A stretch of DNA of 64,000 nt, taken from assembly GCA_964058845.1 (NCBI GenBank), contig CAXKVR010000079.1, positions 1-64,000 on the forward strand, in the 5' to 3' direction. Made by a program: the position numbers and the translations under genes. Origin of the DNA: Carex sylvatica. Lineage: Eukaryota; Streptophyta; Magnoliopsida; Poales; Cyperaceae. The notes beneath the pieces are model-generated. The model was not told the origin of the DNA. It did not search any database and worked only from the letters and a program-made list of their open reading frames with translations. Positions 1 through 11,737 of the stretch are shown here, piece by piece (the stretch's first letter is position 1; each line of letters opens with the position of its first letter).

Positions 1-729
1 GATCAGTGGAGGAGGAGAGAATTTCTTCAGTGAGGTCAATTTAATTAATTTCTGCGGTTATTTGTGAAAATTAGTATCAACTATCAAAGATACACTAGGG
101 AAATTAATAATTTGAATGGGGTCATGGAAATTTATTAAATTATTAAATTTAATAATATAAATATATAATAATGGCCCCTCAATGTCATCAATCATAAACT
201 GAAGAGTTTTAAAATGGAAGGGGGAATTTCATGTATACCCTTCAAACATCTCGAAATTACGTATTTCCCTTTCTAATTCATAATATCATATGTTTTCCTT
301 CTAAATTTCAACACTCACAAATTTACCCAGCTGATTGCCTTTGTGAGAACTTTATAAATTTAAATGAATTGGATAAATTTGTGAGTTTTTGAAGATTAAA
401 TGATAACATGAATTTTAGAAGGAAAAACACGTATTTTCGAGTTTTTGAAAGATATACATGAAATTCCCCAAAGAAGAAATTAGTAGGAGATACAGGTTAG
501 GAAGGACCAAAAGAACTAAATTGAGTTATCTGATTTCAATCAGTGGGGAGCTTCAACTGATTGATTTTCAAAAAAAATTTGAATTTCTTGGAAGTGTACT
601 CTTCATTTCAGTATTTGAGTTATTTGATAATGAATTTCTCTCCATATTTTATTGATTATTTACTGGTACCCTGAAGATTGCAACTATTAGGTATTATGTT
701 GATAACAGTTTAATATATATTATACACAG
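1..729 (+). other. Intron 1 of WAT1-related copy A (partial), with dispersed repeat
   Basis: No exon is visible here. The segment starts with the sequence that follows the exon 1 donor region of copy D (compare 29827 onward), so it is the distal part of intron 1 and exon 1 lies left of the window. Positions about 105-345 are a dispersed repeat: the same block occurs inverted at 23643-23960, and diverged copies occur at 26880-27180, 29880-30150 and 36280-36370. The 65-codon open frame at 458 is intronic and not conserved. Confidence 0.7.
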
Positions 730-3647
730 GAGAGGAGTCACTGGAATGTCTCTCAACTTGAAAGGTTTTTGTTTGCTTTTTATTGCTGCACTGTTTGGGT
801 AAATAATACAACTGCTTTAATTCTTGAGTAAGGCTATGCGTGGTAATAGGCATATTACATAGCGATCTGCGCTATGGCCTCATATCTTAATTTTTAAAGT
901 CTAAATAGTCGATCTCAACCATTGAGCATGATCTTCATGTGAAGTACTTGCAATCCAAATTTTACATTTTTTAGAATTTGTTTACTATGTTTTAGATAGA
1001 TAGAAAATCACTTGATTTAAAAATTATGAACTATCCAAAAGCGCAGTGGTATTCTACCTATCTGAAATGATAGTAAAAAAGTTAAAAAAAAATGCAAAAT
1101 TGGGTCTGCAAGTACATTTTCTTATGGATATCATGTTTAATGGTTCAGACCGACTGTTTGAACTTTGAAAATATAAATTGGAATCCATAGCACGGGTTGA
1201 TCCGTAATATGCATATTACCATAGCCTCACTCTTAATTCTTACCACTTTCTGTTTGAGAATGTGGGTAGTATCTCGTTTTCTACAACCTTTTACTGTTGT
1301 TGTTTAACATAATCAACAGAGGCACCGGAAACAAGATCTTGCAATATATAGGTCTGGAATTGGGGAATGCATCCTTGTCATCTGTTATGGGTAACATGAT
1401 ACCTGTGACTACTTTTCTGATGGCAGCTTCAGTTGGGTACTTAACTTTCAATTTTTTTTACCAGACCTGTTTTCTTATAGTTTGCCTTTGTCCCTTATTT
1501 TCACTTGTCTGCTATAAAAATGGACTCCAGTAATTATAAAATTTGAGTGAGGCTATGGTTCTATGCATAGTGCACTTTGGTTCATACTATGGATGCATAT
1601 CTGCTTGGATGTCAAATTTTACATTTTTTTAGAATTTATTTACTATTTTTTTAAATAGGTGCAAAATCATTTGATCTAGACCATTCAAAATTTGTGATTT
1701 TCTACCTATAAAAATAGTAAAAAATTTAAATAGAATGTAAAATTTCGCCTCGAAGTACATTGTCATATGGAGATCATGATGAACGGTTCCAATCGACTAT
1801 TTAGACATTGAAAATGAAGATATGGATCCGTAGTACGGATCAAAGTGCACTATGCATAGTACCCTGGCCTCACTCAAAAAAATTTATGTCGACACATCAA
1901 ATCATAAATAAACAACAAGATTAGTGGTTTGAATTTGAGGTACTTTTAATTCCAAATTTGAAAACATAATTTAAAAAAAGAGGTGCCTTTTTGTGGCACA
2001 GGAATCCTCATGTACTCTACCAAATTTTACCGTTGTAGTGGTTTGCAGTTGGGATCTCTTAATTTTTAACGTAAAAAAGTTTCAGCCTTCATAGTTCAAA
2101 CTTCAAAGAGAAACAGCTTGAAATTTAATAACATCTAGGAGCTGAGAAACCAACAATTCGTCACCAATAATTGTTCTATCATTTTGACAGATTGGAGAAG
2201 GTGGAACTAAGGAGTTTGAGAACATGGGCTAAGATAATTGGAACTATAGTTTGTTTTGGTGGAACAATGATTCTGACCTTCTATAAAGACCCCGGTTTTC
2301 TAAATTTGTCAAATGCTTATATAAATTTTGGAACAGCTCTGTACTCTGTAAACTATAGATGGGTACTTGCTGTAGTTTGCTCACTTGGATCAGCTAGTTG
2401 TTGGTCTCTATGGCTCTTATTGCAGGTGATTGTTCTGAATTCATCGAATTTGCATGATTCATGATTATATTTGACAACCCACATAACGTTTATCAGAATT
2501 CAAAAGGCTATTATTGTAGGTATTTTAGGTCATGTATCAAATTTTGGTGCATTTGAAAACCAATTGGCACTCCATGGCTCGATTGGGGAACTTAACAGTT
2601 AAATTTTTTGGCATTGGATCAATGCCAAAATGATTTTAATATCATAACTGATTTGGGACACAATCTACATACGTAATGAAGAACACACTTTTGGGCTTTC
2701 AATTAGAATGACACTGATGTTGGTTGCCAGGGTTGTCAATATATCCCTCCCCAAACATGAGTATGTAATGTCGCACGTATAAAAAGTTATTACTATACAA
2801 AACAAAAATCATTTTACATTTCAATTTTTTTTATACAAAGAACTAACTTTTAATTTTACTCTTGTACTTGATCTGTAATTCACTATGTATCAGGTACCAA
2901 TTTCTAAATTCATTGATCACTTGCCACAAACAGTTTCATTATGCTTTCTTTCATCACTCCAATCAGCTACAATTGTTTTTTTCCTGGAGCCAAACTTCAG
3001 CGCCTGGAAAATCAACACTGTTACCGAGCTTTCAGCTTGCTTATTTTCGGTATATTTCTTCATAATTTGAAAATCAAAATAGTTAACGTTCAAGTCCTGT
3101 TCCTAATTGTAAAGATACATCTGTACCAGTACTAAGTTCATTTTGACTCATCAACCTGAATTAAGGTCTCTGGTACAGGGTGTTTTTGGAACAGCGGTAG
3201 GTTTTTACCTTCAATCTTGGTGCGTTTCGGTAAGAGGACCTGTTTACTGTGCCATGTTCACTCCGCTCAATACCGTAATCACAGTGATATTGGCTACTAT
3301 AACACTTCATGAGGAACTCCACATTGGAAGGTGTGTTCGATTTTTTTTTTTTTTTATATGTATACTTTTCACAATGTGGTATGCGGTCATTTAAATTAAC
3401 AGTCAATTACACCAGATCTCTCAGAATCTAAATTTTCCTATTCAGCTTGATAGGTGCAGTTGCTATATTTGGGGGAATGTATATGGTGTTATGGGGAAAA
3501 GCAGAGGATGTCACGGGAGAGCGAAATGACACAACACCAACTGTAGGTGTTTCAGAGGTAACTATATCAATAGATGGCAAAGAGAATCATGGTGAACATA
3601 GTACCAGACGACCACTTCTGCTAAAAACACAAAAGCTAAATAACTAG
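730..3647 (+). CDS. WAT1-related protein, copy A (UMAMIT/EamA-like transporter), 5'-partial
   Basis: Exons 2-7 are 730-798, 1320-1436, 2191-2425, 2894-3049, 3179-3330 and 3446-3647 (stop TAA... read as the last codon at 3645-3647). All junctions are GT..AG and phases match copies B and D. The product is a multi-spanning membrane protein of the plant drug/metabolite transporter superfamily. Exon 2 codes for the RGVTGMSLNLKGF segment, and exons 6-7 code for the family signature EELHIGS-LIGAVAIFGGMYMVLWGKAE near the last membrane helix. The tail is hydrophilic and ends in KLNN. No stop or frameshift is seen in any exon, so the gene may be functional provided exon 1 (about 61 codons in B and D) is intact outside the window. 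UMAMIT members export amino acids and WAT1 itself moves auxin; the substrate here cannot be read from sequence. Introns 2 and 3 each carry a MITE. Confidence 0.88.
826..1232. repeat. Fold-back MITE (Mutator-type, 9-bp TSD) in intron 2 of copy A
   Basis: The ends are GAGTAAGGCTATG and CATAGCCTCACTC, a near-perfect terminal inverted repeat. The two halves are long imperfect complements around a core near 1000-1075. The flanks are an exact 9-bp duplication TTAATTCTT (817-825 and 1233-1241). The uninserted site with one TTAATTCTT is present in intron 2 of copy D near 31094, which defines the insertion precisely. A 9-bp duplication is typical of Mutator-like elements. Confidence 0.88.
1545..1875. 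repeat. Fold-back MITE of the same GAGTGAGGC family in intron 3 of copy A
   Basis: It starts GAGTGAGGCTATG and ends GGCCTCACTC, with arms containing the shared family blocks (TTTTACATTTTTTTAGAAT and its complement, AACGGTTC.. and its complement). The flanks ATAAAATTT and AAAAAATTT suggest a decayed 9-bp target duplication. Copies D and E lack it at the corresponding place. Confidence 0.75.
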
Positions 3648-4067
3648 ATGTTTCTAATAGTATGTTTTGTGGCTGGTAAAGTTAGTTCTGATATGGGATG
3701 CAGATGCATGTCAGTTTTATTGTGTAAATAATTATTTTCTTCCATATTTTTGGCTTTGTAAGAAGCTCCATAATCTTGGTATGTAAAATTATTGTCGTAA
3801 ACCAAGAGAATCTAGAGAAATTCATGTGAGATGGGATAAATCCTTGTACTGATCTTGCTTTCAAAATTCATCAAACATTTAGTGCACACATAAATAGATG
3901 AACGGCGCATGCTGTAATCAACAGCAGAAACATTACCAAACAAAACTAAGGGACACTGAATACATCAGCAACACAAACAAATCAACAGAATGTACACATA
4001 ATAATAATACATACTGGCAGGCGCTTCCTCAGGAAACAAGAATATATATATATATATATATATATAT
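3648..4067 (+). other. 3' flank module of copy A
   Basis: This is the downstream region after the copy A stop. Related sequence follows the exon 7 relics at 50668-51200 and 62218-62670, and parts follow copy D at 34080-34310, so the flank was duplicated together with the genes. A (TA)n run occupies 4042-4067. No further gene is visible. Confidence 0.6.
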
Positions 4068-4433
4068 GAGATTGGCTATTCTACTTCCATAAGCATGTGT
4101 GGGCATATGCTTATAACTCATTTTTGCGTTTTCAATGTTCAAATGGTCGATTTGAAGCTCTAAACATGTTCTCCATATTAATATGTGTTTGAAGATCAAA
4201 TTTTATATTTTTTGGAAATTTTTTTACTATTTTTTCAGAATTTTTCAAAACAGAGTTTTTCAAAAAAAATTTATTATTATTTGTAATATTTTTTATAACT
4301 GTTTTGAAAAATTCTGAAAAAATAGTAAAAAATTTCCAAAAAATATAAAATTTGATCTCCAATTACATATTAACATGGAGAACATGTTGAGCGCTTCAGA
4401 TCGACCATTTGAACATTGTAAACGCAAAAACGA
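4068..4433. repeat. Fold-back MITE, ATTGGCTA / CATAAGCATATG type
   Basis: The left end ATTGGCTATTCTAC..CATAAGCAT matches the complete element at 22952-23372. The arms read into each other through the centre near 4260-4310. The right outer end is missing: the element stops at about the CAAAAACGAG block, next to the gene flank sequence TTGATATCATGTT. Confidence 0.65.
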
Positions 4434-4924
4434 GTTGATATCATGTTCAACTCAGAACGGTTGATATCATGTTGCTTCTTCCTCTCTCAATTTCCCTTTG
4501 CTCTCTGTGTGCCAGAGCATGAAAGAACCCGGAGATGAAGTGTTTGCTTTAGTTATTCACAAGCTAGGGAGTATGGACTCTACCACATTACAAGATGGTC
4601 CCTGTTCTTGTTTTGATGTTTTCTTTACTGTCTGACAGCAGGGCATTAATAAGCTACTACCAAAATTGCATTGACATTGATTAACTTAATCAAACAAACA
4701 AAATAGGAGATCCATGTTAGTACTTTAAATTCGCACCAACATGCTGGTATGTTAAATTCAAACCTGTCCTTCCTAAAATGACAAAAGATGACATACACAA
4801 ATCGGGATAGCTTAATTTAAAATCACTTCTAATTAGACTATTATGTAAACAGTACATTTGTAATTTACTTTTGTTGGAGTCTAACTTCACCACCATGTAT
4901 ATATAACACATTATTAAGAAACAT
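4434..4924. other. Intergenic space between convergent copies A (+) and B (-)
   Basis: No gene is seen. Positions 4450-4690 are the continuation of the copy A 3' flank module, including GAAGCTAGGGAGTATGGAC.. near 4555, which is the empty-site counterpart of the hAT-like insertion at 34311. The remaining 200 bases are AT-rich 3' flank of copy B. Confidence 0.5.
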
Positions 4925-5213
4925 CTAGGTTTCTAGCTTTTGTGTACTTACAAGGAGTGGTTGTCTGGTGCAATGTTCACCATGACCTTCTTCAATGGCT
5001 ATTGGTATGGTTACCTCTGAAACACCTACAGTTTGTGTTGGGTCATTTCCCTCTCCCTTGACATCCTCTGTTTTTGCCCATAACACCATGTACATTCCCC
5101 CAACTATAGCAACTGCACCTATCAAGCTGAATAGGAAAAAAATAGTTTCTGAGAGATCTGGTGTTAGTTGAATGGACTGTAATTAAAGGACTAGATACTG
5201 TGTAATGAAAATA

Positions 5214-5248
<35 letters not shown>

Positions 5249-8200
5249 TGATTAATATGCTTTCGGTAGCATATGGGCCGAAGTGCTACCGGTCCAAATT
5301 TGAAATTTTGAAATTCAAAAAGTCAATCTGAACCGTTCATCTTGTTCTCCATATTAATATGTGCTTGGAGACCAAATTTTATATTTTTCTGAATTTTGTT
5401 ACTATTTATTAAGCCACTTTGAAAATTGCTGATCCAACGGTGGTTTAACAAAACAGTAAAATCAGAAGCCACTGTTGGATCAACGATTTTCAAAGTGGCT
5501 TAATAAATAGTAAAATAATTCAGAAAAATGTAAAATTTGGTCTCCAAGCACATATTAATATGGAGAACAAGATGAACGGTTCAGATCGACTTTTTGAATT
5601 TTTAAATTTTAAATTTGGACCAGTAGCACTTCGACCCATATGCTACCAAAAACATATTAGTTTCTCTCTCTCTCTCTCTCTCTATATATAAAGGTTTGCT
5701 ACTCTACTTACATAAGCATATGAGGGTATATGCTTATAAGTCATTTTTTCGTTTTTAAAATCCAAAAAGTCGATCTGAACCGTTACATGTGATCTCTATA
5801 TTGAAATGTGCTTGGAGACCAAATTTTACATTTTTATGAATTGTTTTACTATTTATTAAGCCACTTTGAAAATCGCTGATCCAGCGGTGCCTTTTTATTT
5901 TACTGTTTTGTTAAATCACCGTTGGATCAGCGATTTTCAAAGTGGCTTAATAAATAGTAAACAAATTTCAAAAAATGTAAAATTTGGTCTCCAAGTACAT
6001 TTCAATATGGAGAACAAGATGAACGGTTTGGATCGGTTATTTGGACTTTGAATCCGGTGATTTATAGTCCAATGCACACAAATGCCTATGCATTGCAATG
6101 TATGATAACCTTTATATATAGAGAGAGAGAGAGAGAGAGAGGTGGGTTCAAATGCACCTTCCAATGTGGAGTTCCTCATGAAGTGTTATAGCAGCCAATA
6201 TCCCTGTGATTACAGTATTGAGTGGCGTGAACATGGCACAATAAACAGGTCCTCTTACTGAAACACACCAAGTTTGAAGGTAATAACCTACTGCTGTTCC
6301 AAAAACACCCTGTATCAGAGACACCTTCATTCAGATCGATTAGTCAAAATGAACTTAGTATTGCTACAGATGTATCTTTACCAGTAGAAATGTGACTTGA
6401 CACTTACATTGATTTTGATATATGAATAGGAGCAAAGTGATAATCGGTTAGTACAAGTGAAGAAATATACCGAAAATAAACAAACTGAAAGCTCGGTAAC
6501 ATTGTTGATTTTCCAGGCGATCCAGTTTGGCTCCAGGAAAAATACAATTGTAGCTAATTGGAGTGATGAAAGAAAGCATAACAAAACTGTTTGTGGCAGG
6601 TGATCAATGTATTTAGAAATTGGTGCCTGATAGTGAATTATTGATCAAGTACAAGAGAAAAATGACAAGTTAGTTTTGATGCTTGCAAGTAACCTCTAGC
6701 TGTAAGATGGAAAATATAATATAATAAAAAAATTTAGAACTTACAATACTTATTTTGCTTAATCATAATTATTAATGTGTGCAACAATCAATAAGAGAAA
6801 TATGATGGGGAGGAATATATTGAGAACCAACCTCAAATTTATTCTAGCCAAATTTGTGTTCATATCACTTTTGTAGATTGTGTACCAAATGTCGAAAAAT
6901 TTAACTTGTTTTAAGTTGCCAAATTGTGGATTGGAGTACCAATTGATTTCCAGATGCACCTAATTTGATACATTATCTAAAATACCTACAATTATAGCCT
7001 TTTTATCCTGACAAAGCATTGTATAAATAACCTGCAATATGAGCCATAGAGACCAAGAAGTGCTTGATCCAAGTAGGCAAACTACAGCAAGTACCCATCT
7101 ATGGCTTACAGAGTGCAGAGCTGTTCCAAAATTTAGGTAAACATTTGACAAATTTAGAACACTAGGGCCTTTATATAAGGTCAGAATCATTGTTCCACCA
7201 ACACAAACTATAGTTCCAATTATCTTAGCCCAAGTTCTCAAACTCCTTAGTTCAACCTTCTCCAATCTGTCAAAATCATGGAAAAATTATTGGTGATGAA
7301 TTTTGATTTCTCAGCTAATATCATGTGGAGGGTTAAAATGCCTCATGTCTTTCGTGTCTCACATTCAACATGATTCAATATTAAAAAGAGATTGAAGACC
7401 AAACTTTATATTTTTTGGAAGGGTAAGGCTAAGGTGCTATGGGTTGCGTAGAGGGCTACAGTGCTACGGCTCAATATTCGAGTTTTCAAAATCCAAACTG
7501 TCGATCCGAACCATTCATCTTGTTCTCCATATTAATATGTGTTTGGAGACCAAATTTTACGTTTTTAAAAAAAAATTTACTATTTTTTTAGATAGGTAGA
7601 AAATCAAAATATCTGAATGGTGCAAAAATTTTTAGATCAACTGATTTTCTACCTATCTAAAAAAATAGTAAAATTTTTCAAAAAATGTAAAATTTGGTCT
7701 CCAAACACATTAATATGGAGAACAAGATTAACTGTTTGGATTGACTGTTTGGATTCTGAAAACTCTAATATTGAGTTGTAGCACCGTAGCCCTCTATGCA
7801 ACCCATAACGTCTTAGCCTTATCCTTTTTGGAAAGTGTTTAGTATTTATTTTTAGATTTGTACAAAATCATTGTTTGTGGACCATCCAAAAATATTGATT
7901 GTATATCTATCTAAAAAAGTAGTAATTTTTTTTAAAAAAATATAAAATTTGGTCTCCAAACATATTTTAATATGGAGATCATGTTGAGCAGTTTTGATCG
8001 ACTGTCTGGACTTTGAAATTGGAGATAAATGATGTGAGGCATGATGAGACATTTGAACCCTGCTATAAGAAAACAGGTCTGGTAAAAAAAAATTAAAAGT
8101 TAGTACCCGACTGAAGCTGCTATCAGAAATGTAGTTACAGGTACCATGTTACCAATAACAGATGACAAGGATGCGTTCCCCAATTCAAGACCTATATATA

Positions 8201-11200
8201 GTAAGAGCTTGCTTGCGGTGCCTCTGTTGATTATGTGAAACAACAACAGTAAAAAGTTGTACAAAACGAGATATTACCCACATTCTCAAACAAAAAGTGG
8301 TAAGAATTGAAGTAATTGTATTGTATTTACCCAAAGAATGCAGCAACAAAAATCAAACAAAAACCTTTCAAGCCAAGAGACCTTTCAGTGATTCCTCTCC
8401 TGTACATGTGTATAATTTATGTTAAACTGTTATCAGAAAGGATATCATATATACCTAATAGTCAAAATTGTCACCTTATAATTTTCTTAAATTGTGAAAA
8501 AGAACATGTGTGCGCATCTCTTTCTAACTATGTAATAGTGACACTTTTCAGGTACCAGTAAATAGACATTTGTTTGAATGCCACACTGTATGCGTTAATA
8601 AGTTACAAGTAGAGAAATAAACAATTTCTCCTTACAACTTGATCAATTCAAAAATTGAACTTTTTTTCTTACACATGCTTAGTGGTTTGCAAATGCCCCC
8701 GGGGGCCGTACCCTGACCGGTCCGCCCGTGCCTGTGCCACGGGTATGCACGGGTACACGGGCATGGGTATTAAACGGGCCGGACCCAGTTTTTTGGAAAA
8801 AAAAAACCTATGATTACCCGGACCGCTGTACCCGTGAGCCCGTGCCTGTGAAGCCGTGTACCCGTGAACCCGTGTACTCGTGCCCGTGCCCGTGTACCCG
8901 TACCCATACCCGTTTAAAATTCAATAATCAAAATTTTCAAAATCCCCCTCCCCCGGGATTATATTTGTTTTTGAAATTCGAATTTATTTTTAATAAGTTA
9001 TAAAAATAGGTTATATTTATTTTTTTGAATGTGTTAAGTAATTATATTTATTTTGAAATAGGTTAGATTTTATCTTTGAAATTCTGATTTATTTAAAAAG
9101 TTAGAACTCCGCCTATGTTATTTTACATAACCGGTCCCAAGTCCGGAATAAAGGAGAAGGGTAACTTTTATTTTTTAATCTATTGTTTTAAAATAAGAGC
9201 TTAATTATTTTTAAAGTAATTGATTTAAAATATTTTTTATTTATATTTTATTATAACAAAAATTATTGAGTTCAAAAACAAATATAATTACTTATATTTC
9301 AAATGGAAGTGAACAAATAAATTTGAATTTTTATAGGTTATAAGTTATAACCTATTTTTAACAAATATAATTATCATGTCAAATAAATTTTAATAGGTAT
9401 GAATTCGGATTTATAATTTATTGGTTTTGAAAGAAAAAAAAACCAGAAAAAAAAAAACCGGACCTGGACCGGGCCGCCCTGCTCCCGAATCCGTGACGGA
9501 CACGGGTATTAAATGGACAGGGCAAGATTTTTGAAAAAAAAATCCGTGATGTCCGGTCCGTTGTACCCGTGTGCCCGTGATACCAGTGCCCGTGTATACC
9601 CGTGCCCGAGTTTTGCCTGGACCACTCGGCCCGACCCATTTGCAAATGCCTACACATGCTGCATTTTTTTTATAAAGGACAAAATGAGGAGTTCCTAAAT
9701 TTAAATTTGTTTTATGTAGAAAAAGCAACAAGTTGGATAAATTTGTGAGCTTTTGATATTTTGAAGGGTAAATATGATATCATGAATTATATAAAGGAAA
9801 ATGCGTAATTTCGAGATTTAAAGGGCAAACCTGAAATTTTTCCCTTTCTTTTTAAAGTTCTTGAATTTGTGTGCATAACTTGAACAGGTTGGTTCCAGTA
9901 GTCATTACTGATGACAGAGATCAATTATATCTTTGATATTAGGGAAGGTGATTTAATCTCCATGGCGAAATCCTCCGCCAACACCACCCCGCCCCCCAAC
10001 CCCATCCCACACCCTCCTCTCTCGGTATCCACTTTCTTTGTATCCCTTTGAGCCAGTGCTTCTGTCTGGTAGATCGGGTTACTAATTTCGGTACTTCCAC
10101 TTAGTGGATCTGATCACTGCTCATTCCTCCATTGTCGCTCGAGCTGGTGCTTCTATTTAGCGGATTCTACCTTGATGGTGATTCTGCTTCGTGGATCTGG
10201 TCATCGCTCTTCGCATCGTTTCTTTTGAGGGTTTTATTCTCCAATACCAGCGGTTTGCTTTTTCTTACATTTCCTTTAGCTCTTCTTCTCCTCTTTGATT
10301 ATGAAAGAGTAGGTAGAACGAGTGGTACATATAGTTACTTTATATATAGTAGAATAAATATTCAGTTTGAAAATGAATGTTTAATTTTTGTAATGATGTT
10401 GTATGTGTTGTTTTGGCTGCTTTCCGCATCTTCTACTTCTCTTTCTGCTTCGAGGTGATTGTTCTGAACTGGTTGATTTAGTTCTCAGTCTGATTTGATT
10501 CAGTGCCTTCTCAGCTGATGGGTGATTGTCCTAGTCCGGTTGATTCAGTTCTCAATTTGGTTTGGGTTCAGTATTTTCTGAGCTGTGATATGCGTACAGA
10601 TGATACCATCGCTAGGCTTCTATCACTCTAATCAAGCAAGGATGATCAATTTGCATCCACATGATGCACATACCCCTGTGTGTGTGTGTGTTTTTTTTTT
10701 TTATTTTGTTTGGTTGTGCGTTTTTTATTTATTTTGGTTAGTTGTTTTTCACAGACACTAGTTGTCTAATCCTATGTATATACCAGCTACTTTGTATCAA
10801 TGAAACTGTCTACGGATTTTCAGCAAAAAAAATCTTTGATATTTAATTCAAATTTCATAAATAACCCCATAAATTAATTTTATTGACCTCACTGAACAAA
10901 TTCTCTCCTCCGCAACTGATCAAAACCAATTACTTCTGTTGAAATTAATTAATTAATCAAAACCTCCAGATTAATTTCAAGCACGCGCTACATGTATAGT
11001 AGGTAATTGAATAAATTTCAGATAGAGAGAGAGTACCCTCTGGAGAAAAATAAAGGAGGTAGAATAGCAAGAGAAGCAATAAACTGCCTATAGAATGCAA
11101 AGACCAAGTTGCTGAAGCCTTGGCTAAATACTGCCTTTGTTAGCAGATTCGTCACTGCGTAGATGCACTGATTCGCCACCATTGCCAGGCTTGGTTTGTA

Positions 11201-11221
11201 TTCCTCCATAGAGAATGCCAT
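4925..11221 (-). CDS. WAT1-related protein, copy B (UMAMIT/EamA-like transporter), complete
   Basis: Seven exons on the minus strand: 11221-11037, 8399-8331, 8223-8107, 7266-7032, 6626-6471, 6309-6158 and 5126-4925, each bounded by GT..AG and adding up to 371 codons plus stop. The ATG at 11221 begins MAFSMEEYKPSLAMV, the usual hydrophilic start just ahead of the first membrane helix; exon 1 also gives the helix ending LPPLFFSR. Exons 1-4 make the first EamA half and exons 5-7 the second, ending with EELHIGSLIGAVAIVGGMYM and a soluble tail. The length fits the family (about 350-400 aa). Some conserved positions differ from A and D, for example RGITERSLGL in exon 2. Introns are swollen by a hAT-like element and a poly(A) retroposon (intron 1), nested MITEs (intron 3) and two MITEs (intron 6). 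It is probably expressed through long introns. Substrate unknown. Confidence 0.9.
5248..5663. repeat. Fold-back MITE in intron 6 of copy B (GTGATTAATATGC type)
   Basis: The two arms are inverted copies: TTCGGTAGCATATGGGCCG on the left and its complement around 5628-5650. The centre is formed by the GATCCAACGGTGG / GTTGGATC arms near 5440-5490. It sits between (TA)n(GA)n on the left and (CT)n(TA)n on the right, so the microsatellite appears as an inverted flank on both sides. Confidence 0.8.
5692..6112. repeat. Mosaic fold-back MITE in intron 6 of copy B
   Basis: The inner arms (about 5795-5900 and 5930-6030) are complementary, but the outer 60-70 bases are not. The left outer end (GGTTTGCTACTCTACTTACATAAGCATATG) belongs to the type seen at 22952, and the right outer end (CAATGCACACAAATGCCTATGCATTGCAATG) belongs to the type seen at 16714-17122. 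It is followed by (TA)n(GA)n. Confidence 0.75.
7329..8060. repeat. Older fold-back MITE in intron 3 of copy B, split by a younger MITE
   Basis: The ends are AGGGTTAAAATGCCTCATG and CATGATGAGACATTTGAACCCT. The same element without the inner insertion lies at 25913-26268 in the same intron of copy C, so it was present before copies B and C separated. The inner element occupies 7421-7824. Confidence 0.8.
7421..7824. repeat. Nested Mutator-type MITE with exact 9-bp TSD
   Basis: Termini GGGTAAGGCTAAGG and CTTAGCCTTATCC flank arms that share the family blocks (GATCCGAACCATTC.., TTAGATAGGTAGAAAATC). The duplication TTTTTGGAA is present at 7412-7420 and 7825-7833. Copy C has the unsplit outer element, confirming that this is the later insertion. 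Confidence 0.88.
8679..9651. mobile_element. Non-autonomous hAT-like element in intron 1 of copy B
   Basis: The element begins TTAGTGGTTTGCAAATG and ends CATTTGCAAATGCCT, imperfect terminal inverted repeats. The flanking 8-bp sequence ACACATGC is exact on both sides (8671-8678, 9652-9659). Intron 1 of copy C has the empty site near 26857. Sub-terminal regions are GC-rich and full of direct and inverted CCCGTG/CACGGG motifs, and the interior is AT-rich. No transposase frame is present; the short open frames at both ends are by-products of the repeats. Confidence 0.82.
9941..10831 (+). mobile_element. Poly(A) retroposon with 12-bp TSD (LINE tail or processed transcript)
   Basis: The insert ends in TTTTCAGCAAAAAAA and is bracketed by an exact 12-bp duplication ATCTTTGATATT (9929-9940 and 10832-10843), the signature of L1-type retroposition. 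The 5' part is GC-rich (CATGGCGAAATCCTCC.. near 9960) and the 3' part is GT-rich with CTTTGTATCAATGAAA shortly before the tail. A 108-codon frame at 10132-10458 has no recognisable domain and I do not count it as a gene. The insert is absent from the same intron of copy C. It could be a 5'-truncated LINE or a retrocopy of a host transcript. Confidence 0.8.
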
Positions 11222-11737
11222 TTTTCTCGTTCTGCGTTTGTGTGCTCCTGATTATTTATGTGGTGGTTGGGAGGTGACGCAGCCAGGTGCTCTTTTTTTC
11301 TTTCATGTGATTAATATGATGTGATTTGGTCACATCATGTTACAGCCTGATTACAATTTCTTTTTATGTGATGTGACATGACATACTAAAATGATAAAAG
11401 ATAATTATAATACATAAATAATTGCATTACGATGACGTGACCACACGTAATGTGATTGATCACATTTAATTATTAATGTTAAATATTAAATTAGTTCTAA
11501 GAAAATAATAATAAAATATATATATAAATAAGAAATTATTACAAAATAAATTAATATTAAAAATTAATGTTGAAAAATTGGTCATGTAACGTGTCACGTG
11601 ACGTGATGATGTGATGTGATGTAACTATGATTGTAGATGATAATCACGTCACGTGATCAACATATGTGACATGACTAATTTTCTTCTCTATTTTCCGAAC
11701 GGTTTGAATTAAGTGGGTGTGTCATCACAATGGTGGA
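11222..11737 (-). promoter_or_regulatory. Upstream region of copy B, rich in ACGT/GTGATGTGA motifs
   Basis: From about 11300 to 11700 the sequence repeats GTGATGTGA, CACGTG, GTCACGTGA and GTGACATGAC many times on both strands. The homologous stretch upstream of copy C is 27565-28050. ACGT-core motifs bind plant bZIP/bHLH factors, but here the density and symmetry also suit a degenerate fold-back repeat. Promoter function is inferred from position only; no clear TATA box was chosen. Confidence 0.4.

Noticed and set aside
3161..3406. Minus-strand 81-codon frame over exon 6 of copy A
   Set aside because: Antisense shadow of a conserved coding exon.
8728..9731. Open frames of 91-106 codons rich in Pro/Thr/Gly on both strands
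   Set aside because: They are by-products of the CCCGTG/CACGGG motif arrays at the ends of the hAT-like element 8679-9651, with no domain.
10132..10458. 108-codon hydrophobic open frame
   Set aside because: It lies inside the poly(A) retroposon, has no family resemblance and no conserved context; kept only as a comment.
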